Of a DNA stretch of 64,000 nucleotides, positions 33,040 through 41,372 are shown piece after piece. The notes beneath the pieces are model-generated. The model did no database searches, had not been told where the DNA came from, and saw nothing but the letters and a program-made list of their open reading frames with translations. Origin of the DNA: UBA1361 sp035647455 (GTDB taxonomy: Bacteria; Bacillota_I; Bacilli_A; RFN20; CAG-826); NCBI GenBank assembly GCA_035647455.1, contig DASRNI010000028.1, positions 186,001 through 250,000 on the forward strand, written 5' to 3'. Position numbers and translations under genes: made by a program. Each line of letters starts with the position of its first letter. Position 1 is the first letter of the stretch.

Positions 33040-33558
33040 GTCTTCAACGGGTAATCCCATCACATTAAAATAGCTACCATTAATTTTCTTGACAAGATTA
33101 AACTCTTCGTCTTGGATACCGTAAGCTCCCGCTTTATCAAAAGGGGAGCCGCTCTTTATATATGCATCAATCACTGCATCAGTTAACTCATTAAAATAAA
33201 CTTCAGTGACGACATTACGATTAACTTCGCGGCGTGGGCCAATTAATGTATAACCACTAATAACATGGTGCTTTTTACCACTTAATTGACGGAGCATTTT
33301 TTTTGCATCTGCTGCATCCTTTGGTTTGCCGAGTAGTTCACCATCAACAACAACGATTGTATCGCATGCTAAAACGGTTGCGTCCGGATAGTTTTGAAAG
33401 ATGGCATACGCTTTAAATTTGCTCGTGATCTTTGCCGTATCACTTGGAATACTTGTTGAAATTTCTTCATCAATATCAGGAACAATAATTGTAAATTCCG
33501 GGACGAGTTTTTTAAGTAACTCATGACGACGGGGTGATTTTGACGCTAAAATAAACAT
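33022..33558 (-). CDS. maf: Maf-family nucleotide pyrophosphatase
   Basis: Hydrolyses dTTP, UTP or modified nucleotides to monophosphates to keep them out of nucleic acids. 178 residues: ILASKSPRRHELLKK at the N-terminus, VLACDTIVVVDGELLGKP near 63-80, HHVISGYTLI near 97, and a C-terminal GSPFDKAGAYGIQDEEFNLVKKINGSYFNVMGLPVE. All core Maf residues appear present. Start codon overlaps the rnjA stop by one base (TAATG). Confidence 0.93.
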   Translation of the reverse strand: MFILASKSPRRHELLKKLVPEFTIIVPDIDEEISTSIPSDTAKITSKFKAYAIFQNYPDATVLACDTIVVVDGELLGKPKDAADAKKMLRQLSGKKHHVISGYTLIGPRREVNRNVVTEVYFNELTDAVIDAYIKSGSPFDKAGAYGIQDEEFNLVKKINGSYFNVMGLPVEDLAKFI

Positions 33559-35240
33559 TATTCGTTCCGATCCATAATTACGGGAATAACCATCGGTTTA
33601 CGGCCGGTTTTGCTTAAAAAGAGTGGTTCCAACTCATCTTTAACAACTCGTTTGATTTCTCCAAATGTTGTTGTTTTACTCGCAAATAGCGTGTTTAATA
33701 CGGTGTTTATATGTTTTTCTGCACTTGGTAGTAAGTTTGAAACGTTATAACTAATAAAGCCACGCGAATAAAGTTCAATTGGTCCGAGTAAGCGATTGTT
33801 TTTCGCATCAACACTAATTAAAACACTAACCATTCCATCGTTATTTAATTGACGACGGTCATCGAGTACTGACTTCGACATCCCCGCGCTGCTGTTACCA
33901 TCTAAATAAACATCTTCAACAGGAATTCTTTTTCCGCGTGTTACTTTACCATTGCGGAGTTCTAAAACATCACCATTTTGAAGTACGAATGAATTTTCTA
34001 ATGGGACACCGACCTTTTCGGCAAGGTCAGCATGTAATTTAAGCATTCTAAATTCGCCATGCATCGGCATGAAATATTTTGGACGAACAAGCCGGAGCAT
34101 AAGCTTTAATTCTTCTTGCGAAGGGTGGCCGGAGCTATGAATATTGCGTAAAATTGAGTTCGTTAACACTGTCGCACCTAAGCGAGTTAGCTGGTTCACG
34201 ATTTTATCAATGCCGACACTATTACCAGGAATTGGTGAACTAGAGAACACAACTGTATCGCCAGGAATAATACTAATATCTTTATGTGAACCATCGGCGA
34301 TCCGTGATAACGCAGCGAGTGGTTCGCCTTGTGAACCAGTACAAATAATCACTAATTCACTCGGTTTATAAAGACCAACTTTATTTGTTTCAACGATTGA
34401 AGCGTCGGCAATTTTAATATGGCCGAGTTCACGAGAAGCGCGAATTGCGCGCTCCATTGAACTACCAACAATTACTACTTTACGTTTAAAGTTTACTGTT
34501 GCCTCAACAACTTGTTGAATGCGGCTAATGTTACTCGAAAATGTAGACACGATTAAGCGGCCGCTTGCATTAGCGAAAATTTCATTAATTGCGGTAATAA
34601 CTGTTCTTTCACTAGGTGTATAGCCAGGTTGTTCAGCATTTGTCGAGTCACTTAAAAATAAATCAACACCTTTGTTGCCAAGTTCGGCAATTTTGCCTAG
34701 CTCCATATGGCGACCAATCGGCGTGAAGTCAACTTTAAAGTCTCCTGTACTAACGATGCGGCCATGCGGTGTTTCAACTGCGTAACCATAACAATCAGGA
34801 ATACTATGGGTGACTGCAAAAAATGTAATTTGCATTTTATCAATATTAATCACCGTGTCGCTGTCGTATTCAACGATATTAACCGGTGTTTTAATCCGCA
34901 TTAATTGAAGTTTATAACGAATGAGTTGCGCGGCAAGTGGCGGCGCGTAAATAATCGGAATGTGCACACTTTGAATTAAGAAAGGGATCGCTCCGATATG
35001 GTCTTCGTGACCATGGGTAATGACTAGGGCTTTAATTTTTCGTGAATTCGTCACAAGATGACTAAAATCCGGGATTACATAATCGATTCCGGGTAATCCT
35101 TGTTCAGGAAAAAGAACACCAGCATCGAAGATGACTAAGCTCTTTTCATCTTCAATAACATACATATTTTTACCGACTTCACCGAGCCCACCTAAAGCAT
35201 AAACGGAAACCGGCATTGAAAACTTCGAAGTTTCATTCAT
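33558..35240 (-). CDS. rnjA: Ribonuclease J
   Basis: 5'-3' exonuclease and endonuclease of the beta-CASP metallo-beta-lactamase family, central to mRNA decay in Firmicutes. 560 residues from the ATG at 35240, whose Shine-Dalgarno GAGGTG excludes a GTG start 9 nt upstream. HGHEDHIGAIP near 76-86 carries the zinc ligands, DFKVDFTPIG near 165 the next Asp, then STNAEQPGYT, a beta-CASP region with STFSSNISR, and HSSGHPSQEELKLML and MPMHGEFRML with later His ligands. The C-terminal domain is intact. Paralogue choice J1/J2 is not settled by sequence alone. Confidence 0.93.
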   Translation of the reverse strand: MNETSKFSMPVSVYALGGLGEVGKNMYVIEDEKSLVIFDAGVLFPEQGLPGIDYVIPDFSHLVTNSRKIKALVITHGHEDHIGAIPFLIQSVHIPIIYAPPLAAQLIRYKLQLMRIKTPVNIVEYDSDTVINIDKMQITFFAVTHSIPDCYGYAVETPHGRIVSTGDFKVDFTPIGRHMELGKIAELGNKGVDLFLSDSTNAEQPGYTPSERTVITAINEIFANASGRLIVSTFSSNISRIQQVVEATVNFKRKVVIVGSSMERAIRASRELGHIKIADASIVETNKVGLYKPSELVIICTGSQGEPLAALSRIADGSHKDISIIPGDTVVFSSSPIPGNSVGIDKIVNQLTRLGATVLTNSILRNIHSSGHPSQEELKLMLRLVRPKYFMPMHGEFRMLKLHADLAEKVGVPLENSFVLQNGDVLELRNGKVTRGKRIPVEDVYLDGNSSAGMSKSVLDDRRQLNNDGMVSVLISVDAKNNRLLGPIELYSRGFISYNVSNLLPSAEKHINTVLNTLFASKTTTFGEIKRVVKDELEPLFLSKTGRKPMVIPVIMDRNE

Positions 35241-35328
35241 AATGTTCACCTCAATTATAAATTATTTTGACAACGTTATTTATATTTTAAAGGAAAATAT
35301 ACTCTTTGTAAACGCAAAACGTTAATAG

Positions 35329-35868
35329 TTACAAAATATCCGCTTCCGGATACTTAATTTCATTATTGTCATCAATTCGATCATAAAACATAATTCCGTT
35401 TAAATGATCGATTTCATGTTGTAAAACAATTGCTTCAAGCCCATCGGCAATAATTTCCACGTTCTTTTTTTGCAGCACATCATACCCGCTAACAGTAACT
35501 TCAGCGTGACGGTACACATGACCTTCAATATATTCATCGACGGAAAGACAGCCTTCGCCTGCTTTTAAATACGCCCGCTTCACTGAAGCGCGCTTAATTT
35601 GCGGATTAATTAAGACATGTGTCTTCGTTTCTTCATCAGTAAGTGGAAGATGAATGACGACAATCCGTTTACTTTCGCCAACTTGCGGTGCTGCAAGACC
35701 AACACCAGAACGGATATTATGCTCTTCAGCGTATTCAGCATCTTGACTCTTAACGATGTATTCAAGCATTTTTAAAGCAAGCTTTTCATCTTGTTCAGCA
35801 AGCGGAAAACTAACGGCTTCCGCCCGTGCTCGTAAAATTGGATGTGGATCTTTAACTATTTCTAACAT
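35329..35868 (-). CDS. def: Peptide deformylase
   Basis: Removes the formyl group from new N-termini. 179 residues with all three motifs: GVGLAAPQVGESK, EGCLSVDEYIEG (metal-binding Cys), and QHEIDHLNGIMFYDRI (HExxH). The longer spacing and the 179-residue size suit the Gram-positive type 2 enzyme. No Shine-Dalgarno; a TAGAAT -10 lies 12 nt before the ATG, so the leader is only a few nucleotides. Divergent from the YlbF-family gene. Confidence 0.95.
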   Translation of the reverse strand: MLEIVKDPHPILRARAEAVSFPLAEQDEKLALKMLEYIVKSQDAEYAEEHNIRSGVGLAAPQVGESKRIVVIHLPLTDEETKTHVLINPQIKRASVKRAYLKAGEGCLSVDEYIEGHVYRHAEVTVSGYDVLQKKNVEIIADGLEAIVLQHEIDHLNGIMFYDRIDDNNEIKYPEADIL

Positions 35869-35935
35869 ATTTGCTTTGTTATTCTACCATAACTAAGAAA
35901 AAAGTGCCGTATTTAAATATAAAATTTATATTTAG

Positions 35936-35941
35936 TATAAT
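35936..35941 (+). promoter_or_regulatory. -10 of a probable leaderless mRNA (YlbF-rsmD-coaD operon)
   Basis: TATAAT (35936-35941) ends 6 nt before the ATG at 35948, so the transcript is expected to begin at or within a base or two of the start codon. Confidence 0.6.
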
Positions 35942-35947
35942 AAAGCT

Positions 35948-36313
35948 ATGGATGAAAAAATAATTAAGTATGCGTATCGTTTAAAAAAAGTGCTCGATGA
36001 GCATGAAGAAGTTATTAAACTTAATGAAATTGAAGTTTTACTTAATGAAAACGCCGAAGTAAAAGCACTGCAAAGTGCAGTTTTAGATGCACTTGAAAAG
36101 TTAAGCGAAGCAAACGAATATAGTTACCTTGTCGCGGAACAAAAAGCAGCAAGAAAAGTATTACATTTAGCAAAGCTAAAGCGTGATGAAAACCCGTTAA
36201 TTCAAAAGTATTTAAAGCAGTACCAAAAAGTTAAAAAACTTTACGATCAAATTAATCAAGAAATCTTTGATCCGTTTTGTGAAAGTGACGGTGTAACGTG
36301 TCGCGTCAAATAA
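35948..36313 (+). CDS. YlbF/YmcA-family regulator
   Basis: 121 residues, mostly helical with the YlbF/YmcA pattern of a coiled helical bundle (L-E-L-N-E-N-A-E-V-K-A-L-Q-S-A...). In B. subtilis YlbF and YmcA join YaaT to guide RNase Y on riboswitch and operon transcripts. The order ylbF-rsmD-coaD is conserved in Bacillus, which supports the call; ylbG, usually between them, is absent. Cys-containing C-terminus CESDGVTCRV. Overlaps rsmD by 16 nt. Probable leaderless start. Confidence 0.8.
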   Translation: MDEKIIKYAYRLKKVLDEHEEVIKLNEIEVLLNENAEVKALQSAVLDALEKLSEANEYSYLVAEQKAARKVLHLAKLKRDENPLIQKYLKQYQKVKKLYDQINQEIFDPFCESDGVTCRVK

Positions 36314-36840
36314 GAGTAATTGCTGGAAAGTATCGTGGCCAACAATTAATTGCCCCACAAGCAAAGGCAGTACGAATTACAAAGGAACGGGCTAAAGAAG
36401 CGGTTTTTTCTGCGCTTTCTCGTTACATTAATGGCCGTAATGTTTTAGATTTGTTTGCCGGAAGTGGCAGTTTAGGGATTGAAAGTTTATCGCGTGGCGC
36501 GCACAGTTGTATTTTTAATGAAATTGATTTCAAAACATTTCAAAATTTAAAAACAAACACAAATTTCATCACCGAAGAAATTTCTTTACATTGTAAAGAT
36601 TATCGCGAAACTTTAGAGTTAATCCCGAAAAACAGCATTAGTTTAGTATTTTTAGATCCGCCTTATAGTTACGAAATGGCCGAGATATTAACTGAAGTAA
36701 TGGCGGCGAACATTTTAACAAATGACGCAATTATAGTTTGTGAAACAAACGAAAAATTTAATTTTGTTACAATAAATGAAGAAGTAAAGCATTACCGCTA
36801 TGGTAATACACATATAACAATTATTTGGAGGGAAAAATGA
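36298..36840 (+). CDS. rsmD: 16S rRNA m2G966 methyltransferase
   Basis: Methylates G966 of 16S rRNA using SAM. 180 residues: VIAGKYRGQQL at the N-terminus, the SAM loop NVLDLFAGSGSLGIESLSRGA near 43-60, and the N2-guanine catalytic motif LVFLDPPYS near 118 (DPPY). GTG start at 36298, within the upstream gene. Overlaps the coaD start by 4 nt (Shine-Dalgarno GGAGGG for coaD lies inside rsmD). Conserved neighbour of coaD. Confidence 0.94.
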   Translation: MSRQIRVIAGKYRGQQLIAPQAKAVRITKERAKEAVFSALSRYINGRNVLDLFAGSGSLGIESLSRGAHSCIFNEIDFKTFQNLKTNTNFITEEISLHCKDYRETLELIPKNSISLVFLDPPYSYEMAEILTEVMAANILTNDAIIVCETNEKFNFVTINEEVKHYRYGNTHITIIWREK

Positions 36841-37316
36841 GAAAAGTCGCAGTATATCCAGGAAGTTTTGATCCGATTACAAAAGGACACATTAATATTA
36901 TTGAACGAGTATGCAAACTTTTTGATCAAGTGATTGTTTTAATCGCCGAAAACCCCCAGAAAAAAACGACATTTACTGTTAGTGAACGTGAAACAATGAT
37001 TGCGACGATTTTTCAAAGTTTCCCGAATGTTAAAGTCGACCACACGAGTGGGTTAACGCTTGATTATGTCCGCGAAAATAACGCTGATGTTTTAGTTCGT
37101 GGCTTAAGAGCGGCAACAGACTTTGAATATGAATTTCAAATTATGAGTGCTAATCGCATTATTGCTCCCGAAATTGAAACAATCTTTTTAATGACGAGCA
37201 ATGAGTATACATTTGTATCAAGTAGTATCGTCAAGGAAATATTTTTCGGCGGTGCTGATGTCAGCACTTTAGTGCCAAAAGTAGTGATTGACGCATTAGC
37301 GAAAAAGAAACGTTAA
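36837..37316 (+). CDS. coaD: Phosphopantetheine adenylyltransferase
   Basis: Penultimate step of coenzyme A synthesis: joins ATP and 4'-phosphopantetheine. 159 residues, with the nucleotidyltransferase motif YPGSFDPITKGHINII near 7-22 (T/HxGH) and the second motif TSNEYTFVSSSIVKEI near 120-135 (SSS). The ATG at 36837 is chosen because the Shine-Dalgarno GGAGGG lies 8 nt upstream. Last gene of the YlbF operon; overlaps the convergent pgeF gene by 4 nt. Confidence 0.95.
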   Translation: MRKVAVYPGSFDPITKGHINIIERVCKLFDQVIVLIAENPQKKTTFTVSERETMIATIFQSFPNVKVDHTSGLTLDYVRENNADVLVRGLRAATDFEYEFQIMSANRIIAPEIETIFLMTSNEYTFVSSSIVKEIFFGGADVSTLVPKVVIDALAKKKR

Positions 37317-38080
37317 CTTAATTTAATTAATGATAAATTACGCCCTGTTGTTTTAGCTTTTGCGTACGAAAAATAAATATCATCTTGCATATAAGTACAT
37401 TCGTCACTTAAATCAATGTTTTGAACGGGCACACCTAAACGCCGTAATTGTAAAAAGTTTAAAAGTGGTAAATCGATGAAATACTTACCGCTTGTTGCTT
37501 TTATTGCTCTAGCAATATCACCACCGAGATTAGCGTATTCGATTGCTTGTTCTTCAGTAATTATGCGGTATGAAAATGATAAACTTGGTCCAATTAAAGC
37601 GTAAACCTTTTGCGGATCAACTTTTTCTTTTTTAATGAGTGTTTCGAGAAACTTACCGGTAATATTTTTAATACTGCCTTCTTCGCCAGCATGAATAACA
37701 CCAACGATTTTGCTTTCTGGTGCATAAACAAAAACCGGGACACAGTCTGCATGATAAACACCGAGAAAAAGATTTTTTTCTTTTGTATAAAGAGCATCGG
37801 CAACAATCCCGTCTTCAAAAGCGTGGAAACCACGACCACCGTCTTTAAGTTTTACTTCGAGCGTTACATCGCTATGACTTTGATATGTTAAAGCAATCTT
37901 GTTTGCTTTTATTTTTAGTGCTTTGAATGTTTTTTCGCGATTAGCTCGGACGTGCTCTTCATCGTCACCAACGTGAAAAGCTAAATTATTTGTTGCGTAA
38001 GGAAATGATGAACTACCATCTGTTCGTAAAGTTGTGACGGCAACAATATCTTTAAAACGTTCCCATTTATAAAATTTCAT
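37313..38080 (-). CDS. pgeF: Multicopper-oxidase-like YfiH / peptidoglycan editing factor PgeF
   Basis: 255 residues of the laccase-domain YfiH family; members act as purine nucleoside phosphorylase/adenosine deaminase or as peptidoglycan editing factor. Zinc-site features are recognisable: TYQSHSDV near 63, YHADCVPVFV near 108 (H-x-D-C), and IHAGEEGSIKNITGKFLE near 127, where the usual HAGWRG is HAGEEG. Shine-Dalgarno GGGGAGG. The family name is secure; the choice of function is not. Convergent overlap of 4 nt with coaD. Confidence 0.85.
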   Translation of the reverse strand: MKFYKWERFKDIVAVTTLRTDGSSSFPYATNNLAFHVGDDEEHVRANREKTFKALKIKANKIALTYQSHSDVTLEVKLKDGGRGFHAFEDGIVADALYTKEKNLFLGVYHADCVPVFVYAPESKIVGVIHAGEEGSIKNITGKFLETLIKKEKVDPQKVYALIGPSLSFSYRIITEEQAIEYANLGGDIARAIKATSGKYFIDLPLLNFLQLRRLGVPVQNIDLSDECTYMQDDIYFSYAKAKTTGRNLSLIKLS

Positions 38081-38159
38081 CTGTTTACCTCCCCTTTAAT
38101 TATAAAACAAAAAGTGATGCTTTCGCTACCTAATGGCGAAACTATAGTAAGATTAAGTT

Positions 38160-38768
38160 ATGAATCAAAAAGAACTATACAATTATTTAATCAAAATTCA
38201 AGCAATTACGAAAATCGGATTGCTTTATTCAACCGATCCGTATGCCGTTAGTAATTACAAAGAAATTGAAGCGTTAACGAAAGCAATGCTTGAAGATATT
38301 AACAAAGTTAAAATTACGGAAAACAACTATTTTAAACGTGATATTTACCCAACGCCAAATATCAGTGTTCGCACGATAATTTGGAATGAAAAAGATGAAT
38401 TTCTGATGGTGCAAGAGAAAGCAGATAACGGTTTTTCTTTTCCTGGTGGCTGGTGTGATTTATATGATTCACCCGAAGAAGCGGGAATTCGCGAAGCGCG
38501 TGAAGAAGGTGGTGTCGATATTCAAATCACGGAGTTAGTCGGTGTTTTTAACCGGACACCGTTTAAACATCCCGTTTCTGTTCCGGAGTACGTTATTATT
38601 TATAACGCTCGACTCATTAAGGAAGTTAGTAAACCAGACCATGAAATTATTAGTGTTAAGTGGGTAAAAAATGGAAAATTACCGCCGTTATCATCGAAAG
38701 TTACTGCGCAAGAAATTGTTAACTTTATCAAACTCGCGGTAGAAAGTAAAAAAACAGCAAAACGTTAA
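38160..38768 (+). CDS. Nudix hydrolase with N-terminal Nudix_N domain
   Basis: 202 residues. The N-terminal 65 residues form the helical Nudix_hydro-N region (found with ADP-sugar and ADP-ribose pyrophosphatases), then the Nudix box G-x5-E-x7-REVxEEG-type: GGWCDLYDSPEEAGIREAREEGGVDI near 97-122. Substrate inferred to be a nucleoside diphosphate derivative. No Shine-Dalgarno: TATAGT at 38143-38148 lies 11 nt before the ATG, so leaderless or nearly so. Next to deoD. Confidence 0.88.
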   Translation: MNQKELYNYLIKIQAITKIGLLYSTDPYAVSNYKEIEALTKAMLEDINKVKITENNYFKRDIYPTPNISVRTIIWNEKDEFLMVQEKADNGFSFPGGWCDLYDSPEEAGIREAREEGGVDIQITELVGVFNRTPFKHPVSVPEYVIIYNARLIKEVSKPDHEIISVKWVKNGKLPPLSSKVTAQEIVNFIKLAVESKKTAKR

Positions 38769-38779
38769 TGGCCATTATT

Positions 38780-38808
38780 TCACATTATAATGTGACATTA
38801 TGTTAAGA
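38780..38808 (+). promoter_or_regulatory. deoD operator-like palindrome and extended -10
   Basis: TCACATTATAATGTGA (38780-38795) is a perfect 16-nt palindrome, followed by an extended -10 TG-T-TAAGAT (38801-38809). It lies in the -35 zone of deoD. Core ACAT-N4-ATGT is shared with the pduL and RluA sites. Confidence 0.5.
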
Positions 38809-38846
38809 TAATATGAGTGATTTAAAAAAACAAAGGAGAATTTTTT

Positions 38847-39557
38847 ATGGGAACACCACATATTAATGCAAAAAAAGGTGATTTTGCAAAAACAGTTTTA
38901 ATGCCGGGCGATCCAAAACGTGCAGAGTGGATTGCCAAAACATTTTTAACTGATGTTAAATTAGTTACTGATGTCCGCAATATCTTAGGTTTTACCGGTT
39001 ATTATAACGGTAAACGTGTTTCAGTCATGGCAAGTGGAATGGGTCATCCCTCAATTGGGATTTATTCGCACGAACTTTACACGTATTACGACGTTGAAAC
39101 AATTATTCGTGTTGGTACGAGTGGAACTTATCAACCACATATTGGCTTATTTGATATTATCGTTGCCATTGGCAGTAGCACTGATTCAAATTGGTCAGCA
39201 CAGTTCGATTTAAAAGGTGGTACATATAGCGCACTTGGTACATTCGACCTTGCCGTAGCCGCCAAAGAACGGGCTAATGAAAAAGGGATTGACGTCCATG
39301 TTGGTAATATTTTAAGCGCTGATGTTTTTTATGATCATGATCCGGATAGCTGGAAAAAGTGGGCTAATTTAGGTGTTCTAGGGGTGGAAATGGAAAGTTA
39401 TGCGCTTTATACAACAGCGGCAAAACTTAAAAAACAAGCAATCTGTTTGCTTACAGTGACAGATAGTTTTATCGACAAATCAAAAATAGCAACAGTAGAG
39501 GAGCGGCAACTAGGGCTCGAAAAAATGGTTCGAGTTGCACTTGATATCGCACCTTAA
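38847..39557 (+). CDS. deoD: Purine nucleoside phosphorylase, DeoD type
   Basis: Cleaves purine (deoxy)nucleosides with phosphate to base and (deoxy)ribose-1-phosphate; hexameric trimer-of-dimers. 236 residues with MGTPHINA at the N-terminus (His5 region), the phosphate site VLMPGDPKRAEWIA, RVGTSGTY near 91, the base-binding AIGSSTDSNW, and VLGVEMESYALYTTAA near 177-192 (MES). Shine-Dalgarno AAAGGAG. The start of the next gene overlaps the stop (TAATG). Confidence 0.95.
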   Translation: MGTPHINAKKGDFAKTVLMPGDPKRAEWIAKTFLTDVKLVTDVRNILGFTGYYNGKRVSVMASGMGHPSIGIYSHELYTYYDVETIIRVGTSGTYQPHIGLFDIIVAIGSSTDSNWSAQFDLKGGTYSALGTFDLAVAAKERANEKGIDVHVGNILSADVFYDHDPDSWKKWANLGVLGVEMESYALYTTAAKLKKQAICLLTVTDSFIDKSKIATVEERQLGLEKMVRVALDIAP

Positions 39558-40204
39558 TGTTCGAATTTGGTCTTTTAGAATATGGCTTAATCGTCGCCGG
39601 CATTGTTGTTTTAGTGACGATTTTAGTTGTTGTTATTCTCGTCATTAGAAAACGACATTTAAAGAAACGATTTCAAGTTAAGTATTTTTATCCGCACGTT
39701 TATAAAACGGCACTTTATTATGACTATTACTTAATTAATACGTTTAATATTGCCTTAACCTCGCAACTTGATTTAAAGATTGATCATTTACTGTTTGGGA
39801 ATAAATACATCTACATTATTAATGATTATATTTATGAAGGTATACTGACGGGCAACAAGCAAGATCGTAGTTGGATTCTTAAAGATTTAAAAGGTGAAGA
39901 ATCTTATATTACTAACCCCTTAAAAGTTAACGATGAAATTCGTAAAAAGTTAAGTTTGAAAACAGCGATTGATGATGCAACATTTATTTGTATTACGCTT
40001 GTAAATAACAAGACCGATATTAACAATTTGCATGTTAATACAAAAGACAACTATATTATTGATATCAAAGACTTTATGAAACTTATCGAAGCAATCGAGT
40101 CGCGGAAAGTTAGTGCTTTAAACGCTGAACAATTACAAAAACGCGTCATTGAATTTGATAAACTCAACATGTTTAAGAAACGAAAAAGATTATGGAGAAA
40201 ATAA
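39557..40204 (+). CDS. Membrane-anchored NERD-like protein
   Basis: 215 residues. One membrane helix (about 6-30), a basic stretch, then a domain resembling the nuclease-related NERD fold: LDLKIDHLLFGNKYIYIINDYIYEG, SWILKDL, and NPLKVNDEIRKK match the NERD order (D-H-I/L, strand with E-x-K, NP-L-x-Q). The active-site E/D-x-K of NERD/restriction folds is replaced (IINDYIY), so nuclease activity looks lost. Start overlaps deoD. Gene follows deoD and precedes the polytopic gene by overlap, forming one operon. Fold assignment is moderate. Confidence 0.65.
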   Translation: MFEFGLLEYGLIVAGIVVLVTILVVVILVIRKRHLKKRFQVKYFYPHVYKTALYYDYYLINTFNIALTSQLDLKIDHLLFGNKYIYIINDYIYEGILTGNKQDRSWILKDLKGEESYITNPLKVNDEIRKKLSLKTAIDDATFICITLVNNKTDINNLHVNTKDNYIIDIKDFMKLIEAIESRKVSALNAEQLQKRVIEFDKLNMFKKRKRLWRK

Positions 40205-41265
40205 CGACTAAAGCGGTATTTCGCGACTTACGAAAAAATAAAATTAAATTCCGCGAACATATTTTAGGAATATTGCTCTATTTAGCAATTATTTACGCGA
40301 TCGTCTTTTTAGCTACAACTTCGGTTGATTTTCTTGGCGTAATTGTCTTTTTCTTTTTACTATTACCGGCGACGGTAATTTACATTGAATATACAAGTTT
40401 AGTGGAAGCGGGGGCGAAACCGGAAAACTTTAGCAAACTATTACGGCAATTGTTCCGTAATGCTTTTCGGAGTGGCCGTACATTTTTGCTCTTTTCTTTT
40501 AAGACTTTGCTTTTAATTTTTCTCGCCTTAATCGTTTCAAATGTAGTAACAGGAAGTGCAATTGCAATTTACGACGCAAGTACATCCGGGAAATTAATTT
40601 TATTTTTTGAAGAAGCAACAGAGATATTACTCACAGGTGGGAATGAAGCATATTTAGACTTTTTAATTGAAGGTTTAGATGACTTTGAAAGCTACTTAAC
40701 ATTTTTTACTGTTATGAGTGAGTTCTTTATTTTCCTTTTTGTTATTTATGCGTTTAATCGTAACAGTTTTTTAATTTTTGCCGATATGTTTATCGAACGG
40801 AGCCCGGCAGTAAAAATGAAAACAGTAATGGCTGAATTTTTTAGTGATGCAGAAACAAAAAGAAAACGCCGCAGAATTCAGTTTGTTAGTTTTATCATTG
40901 TAAGTTTTGCTTTCGGACTTGTGTACTTTACAAGTTTTACAATCATTAACGCATTAGCCGAAGGTGGCGCTGGTTTAAATATTGTCCTCTTACGGACGAA
41001 TTTAATTAGTTTTGCCCTTTTTGTTTTCCTTGTCCCGTTCATGATTCGTTTTAATTATTATTTATATCAACAAATCGCCCGCACAAAGCGACCAGACATA
41101 TTACGGTTTTCAATTTATGAAATAGGCCGATTAATTGAGACTCCAAACATTCCTGATGAGATGAAACAGTATTTGGACGTCGTGAAAAAACTCCGTGAAG
41201 AAGAATTAAGAAAACTTGAAGAACCTGATTTTTCTGAAAAAGAAGATAAAAACAAAAACGAATAA
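40192..41265 (+). CDS. Polytopic membrane protein of unknown function
   Basis: 357 residues with six or so membrane helices (near 28-48, 52-72, 108-130, 170-192, 230-256, 268-290), a long cytosolic Arg-rich loop before helix 5, and a Lys/Glu-rich C-terminal tail. The arrangement (helix pair, amphipathic link, helix) recalls YihY/DUF624-type or membrane transport-like small families, but I do not recognise it. Starts inside the NERD-like gene (13-nt overlap). It is the last gene before opp and has no clear terminator. Confidence 0.65.
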   Translation: MEKITTKAVFRDLRKNKIKFREHILGILLYLAIIYAIVFLATTSVDFLGVIVFFFLLLPATVIYIEYTSLVEAGAKPENFSKLLRQLFRNAFRSGRTFLLFSFKTLLLIFLALIVSNVVTGSAIAIYDASTSGKLILFFEEATEILLTGGNEAYLDFLIEGLDDFESYLTFFTVMSEFFIFLFVIYAFNRNSFLIFADMFIERSPAVKMKTVMAEFFSDAETKRKRRRIQFVSFIIVSFAFGLVYFTSFTIINALAEGGAGLNIVLLRTNLISFALFVFLVPFMIRFNYYLYQQIARTKRPDILRFSIYEIGRLIETPNIPDEMKQYLDVVKKLREEELRKLEEPDFSEKEDKNKNE

Positions 41266-41283
41266 AGTGTGACTTTATGTAAC

Positions 41284-41323
41284 TTTTTCATATATTTTCA
41301 TATATTTTCATGATGTTTTTTTT
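41284..41323. repeat. Phased T tracts / 10-nt tandem repeat upstream of the opp promoter
   Basis: Two exact copies of TATATTTTCA (41291-41300 and 41301-41310), preceded by a partial copy. T tracts are centred near 41286, 41296.5, 41306.5 and 41319. The 10-bp phasing suggests curved DNA just upstream of the cre box. Confidence 0.55.
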
Positions 41324-41336
41324 ATATATCGCAAAA

Positions 41337-41350
41337 TGTAAGCGTTATCA
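41337..41350 (+). promoter_or_regulatory. cre box (CcpA operator) upstream of oppA
   Basis: TGTAAGCGTTATCA is a perfect match to the B. subtilis consensus TGWAANCGNTNWCA. It is 22 nt upstream of the -35 of oppA, a position used for activation or repression. CcpA itself is not in the window, so control by carbon catabolite status is inferred. Confidence 0.75.
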
Positions 41351-41372
41351 CACGAATAATCACCTATATTTA

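Noticed and set aside
37594..37891. Frames on both strands inside pgeF
   Set aside because: Overlap a well-supported family gene and have no start signals or domains.
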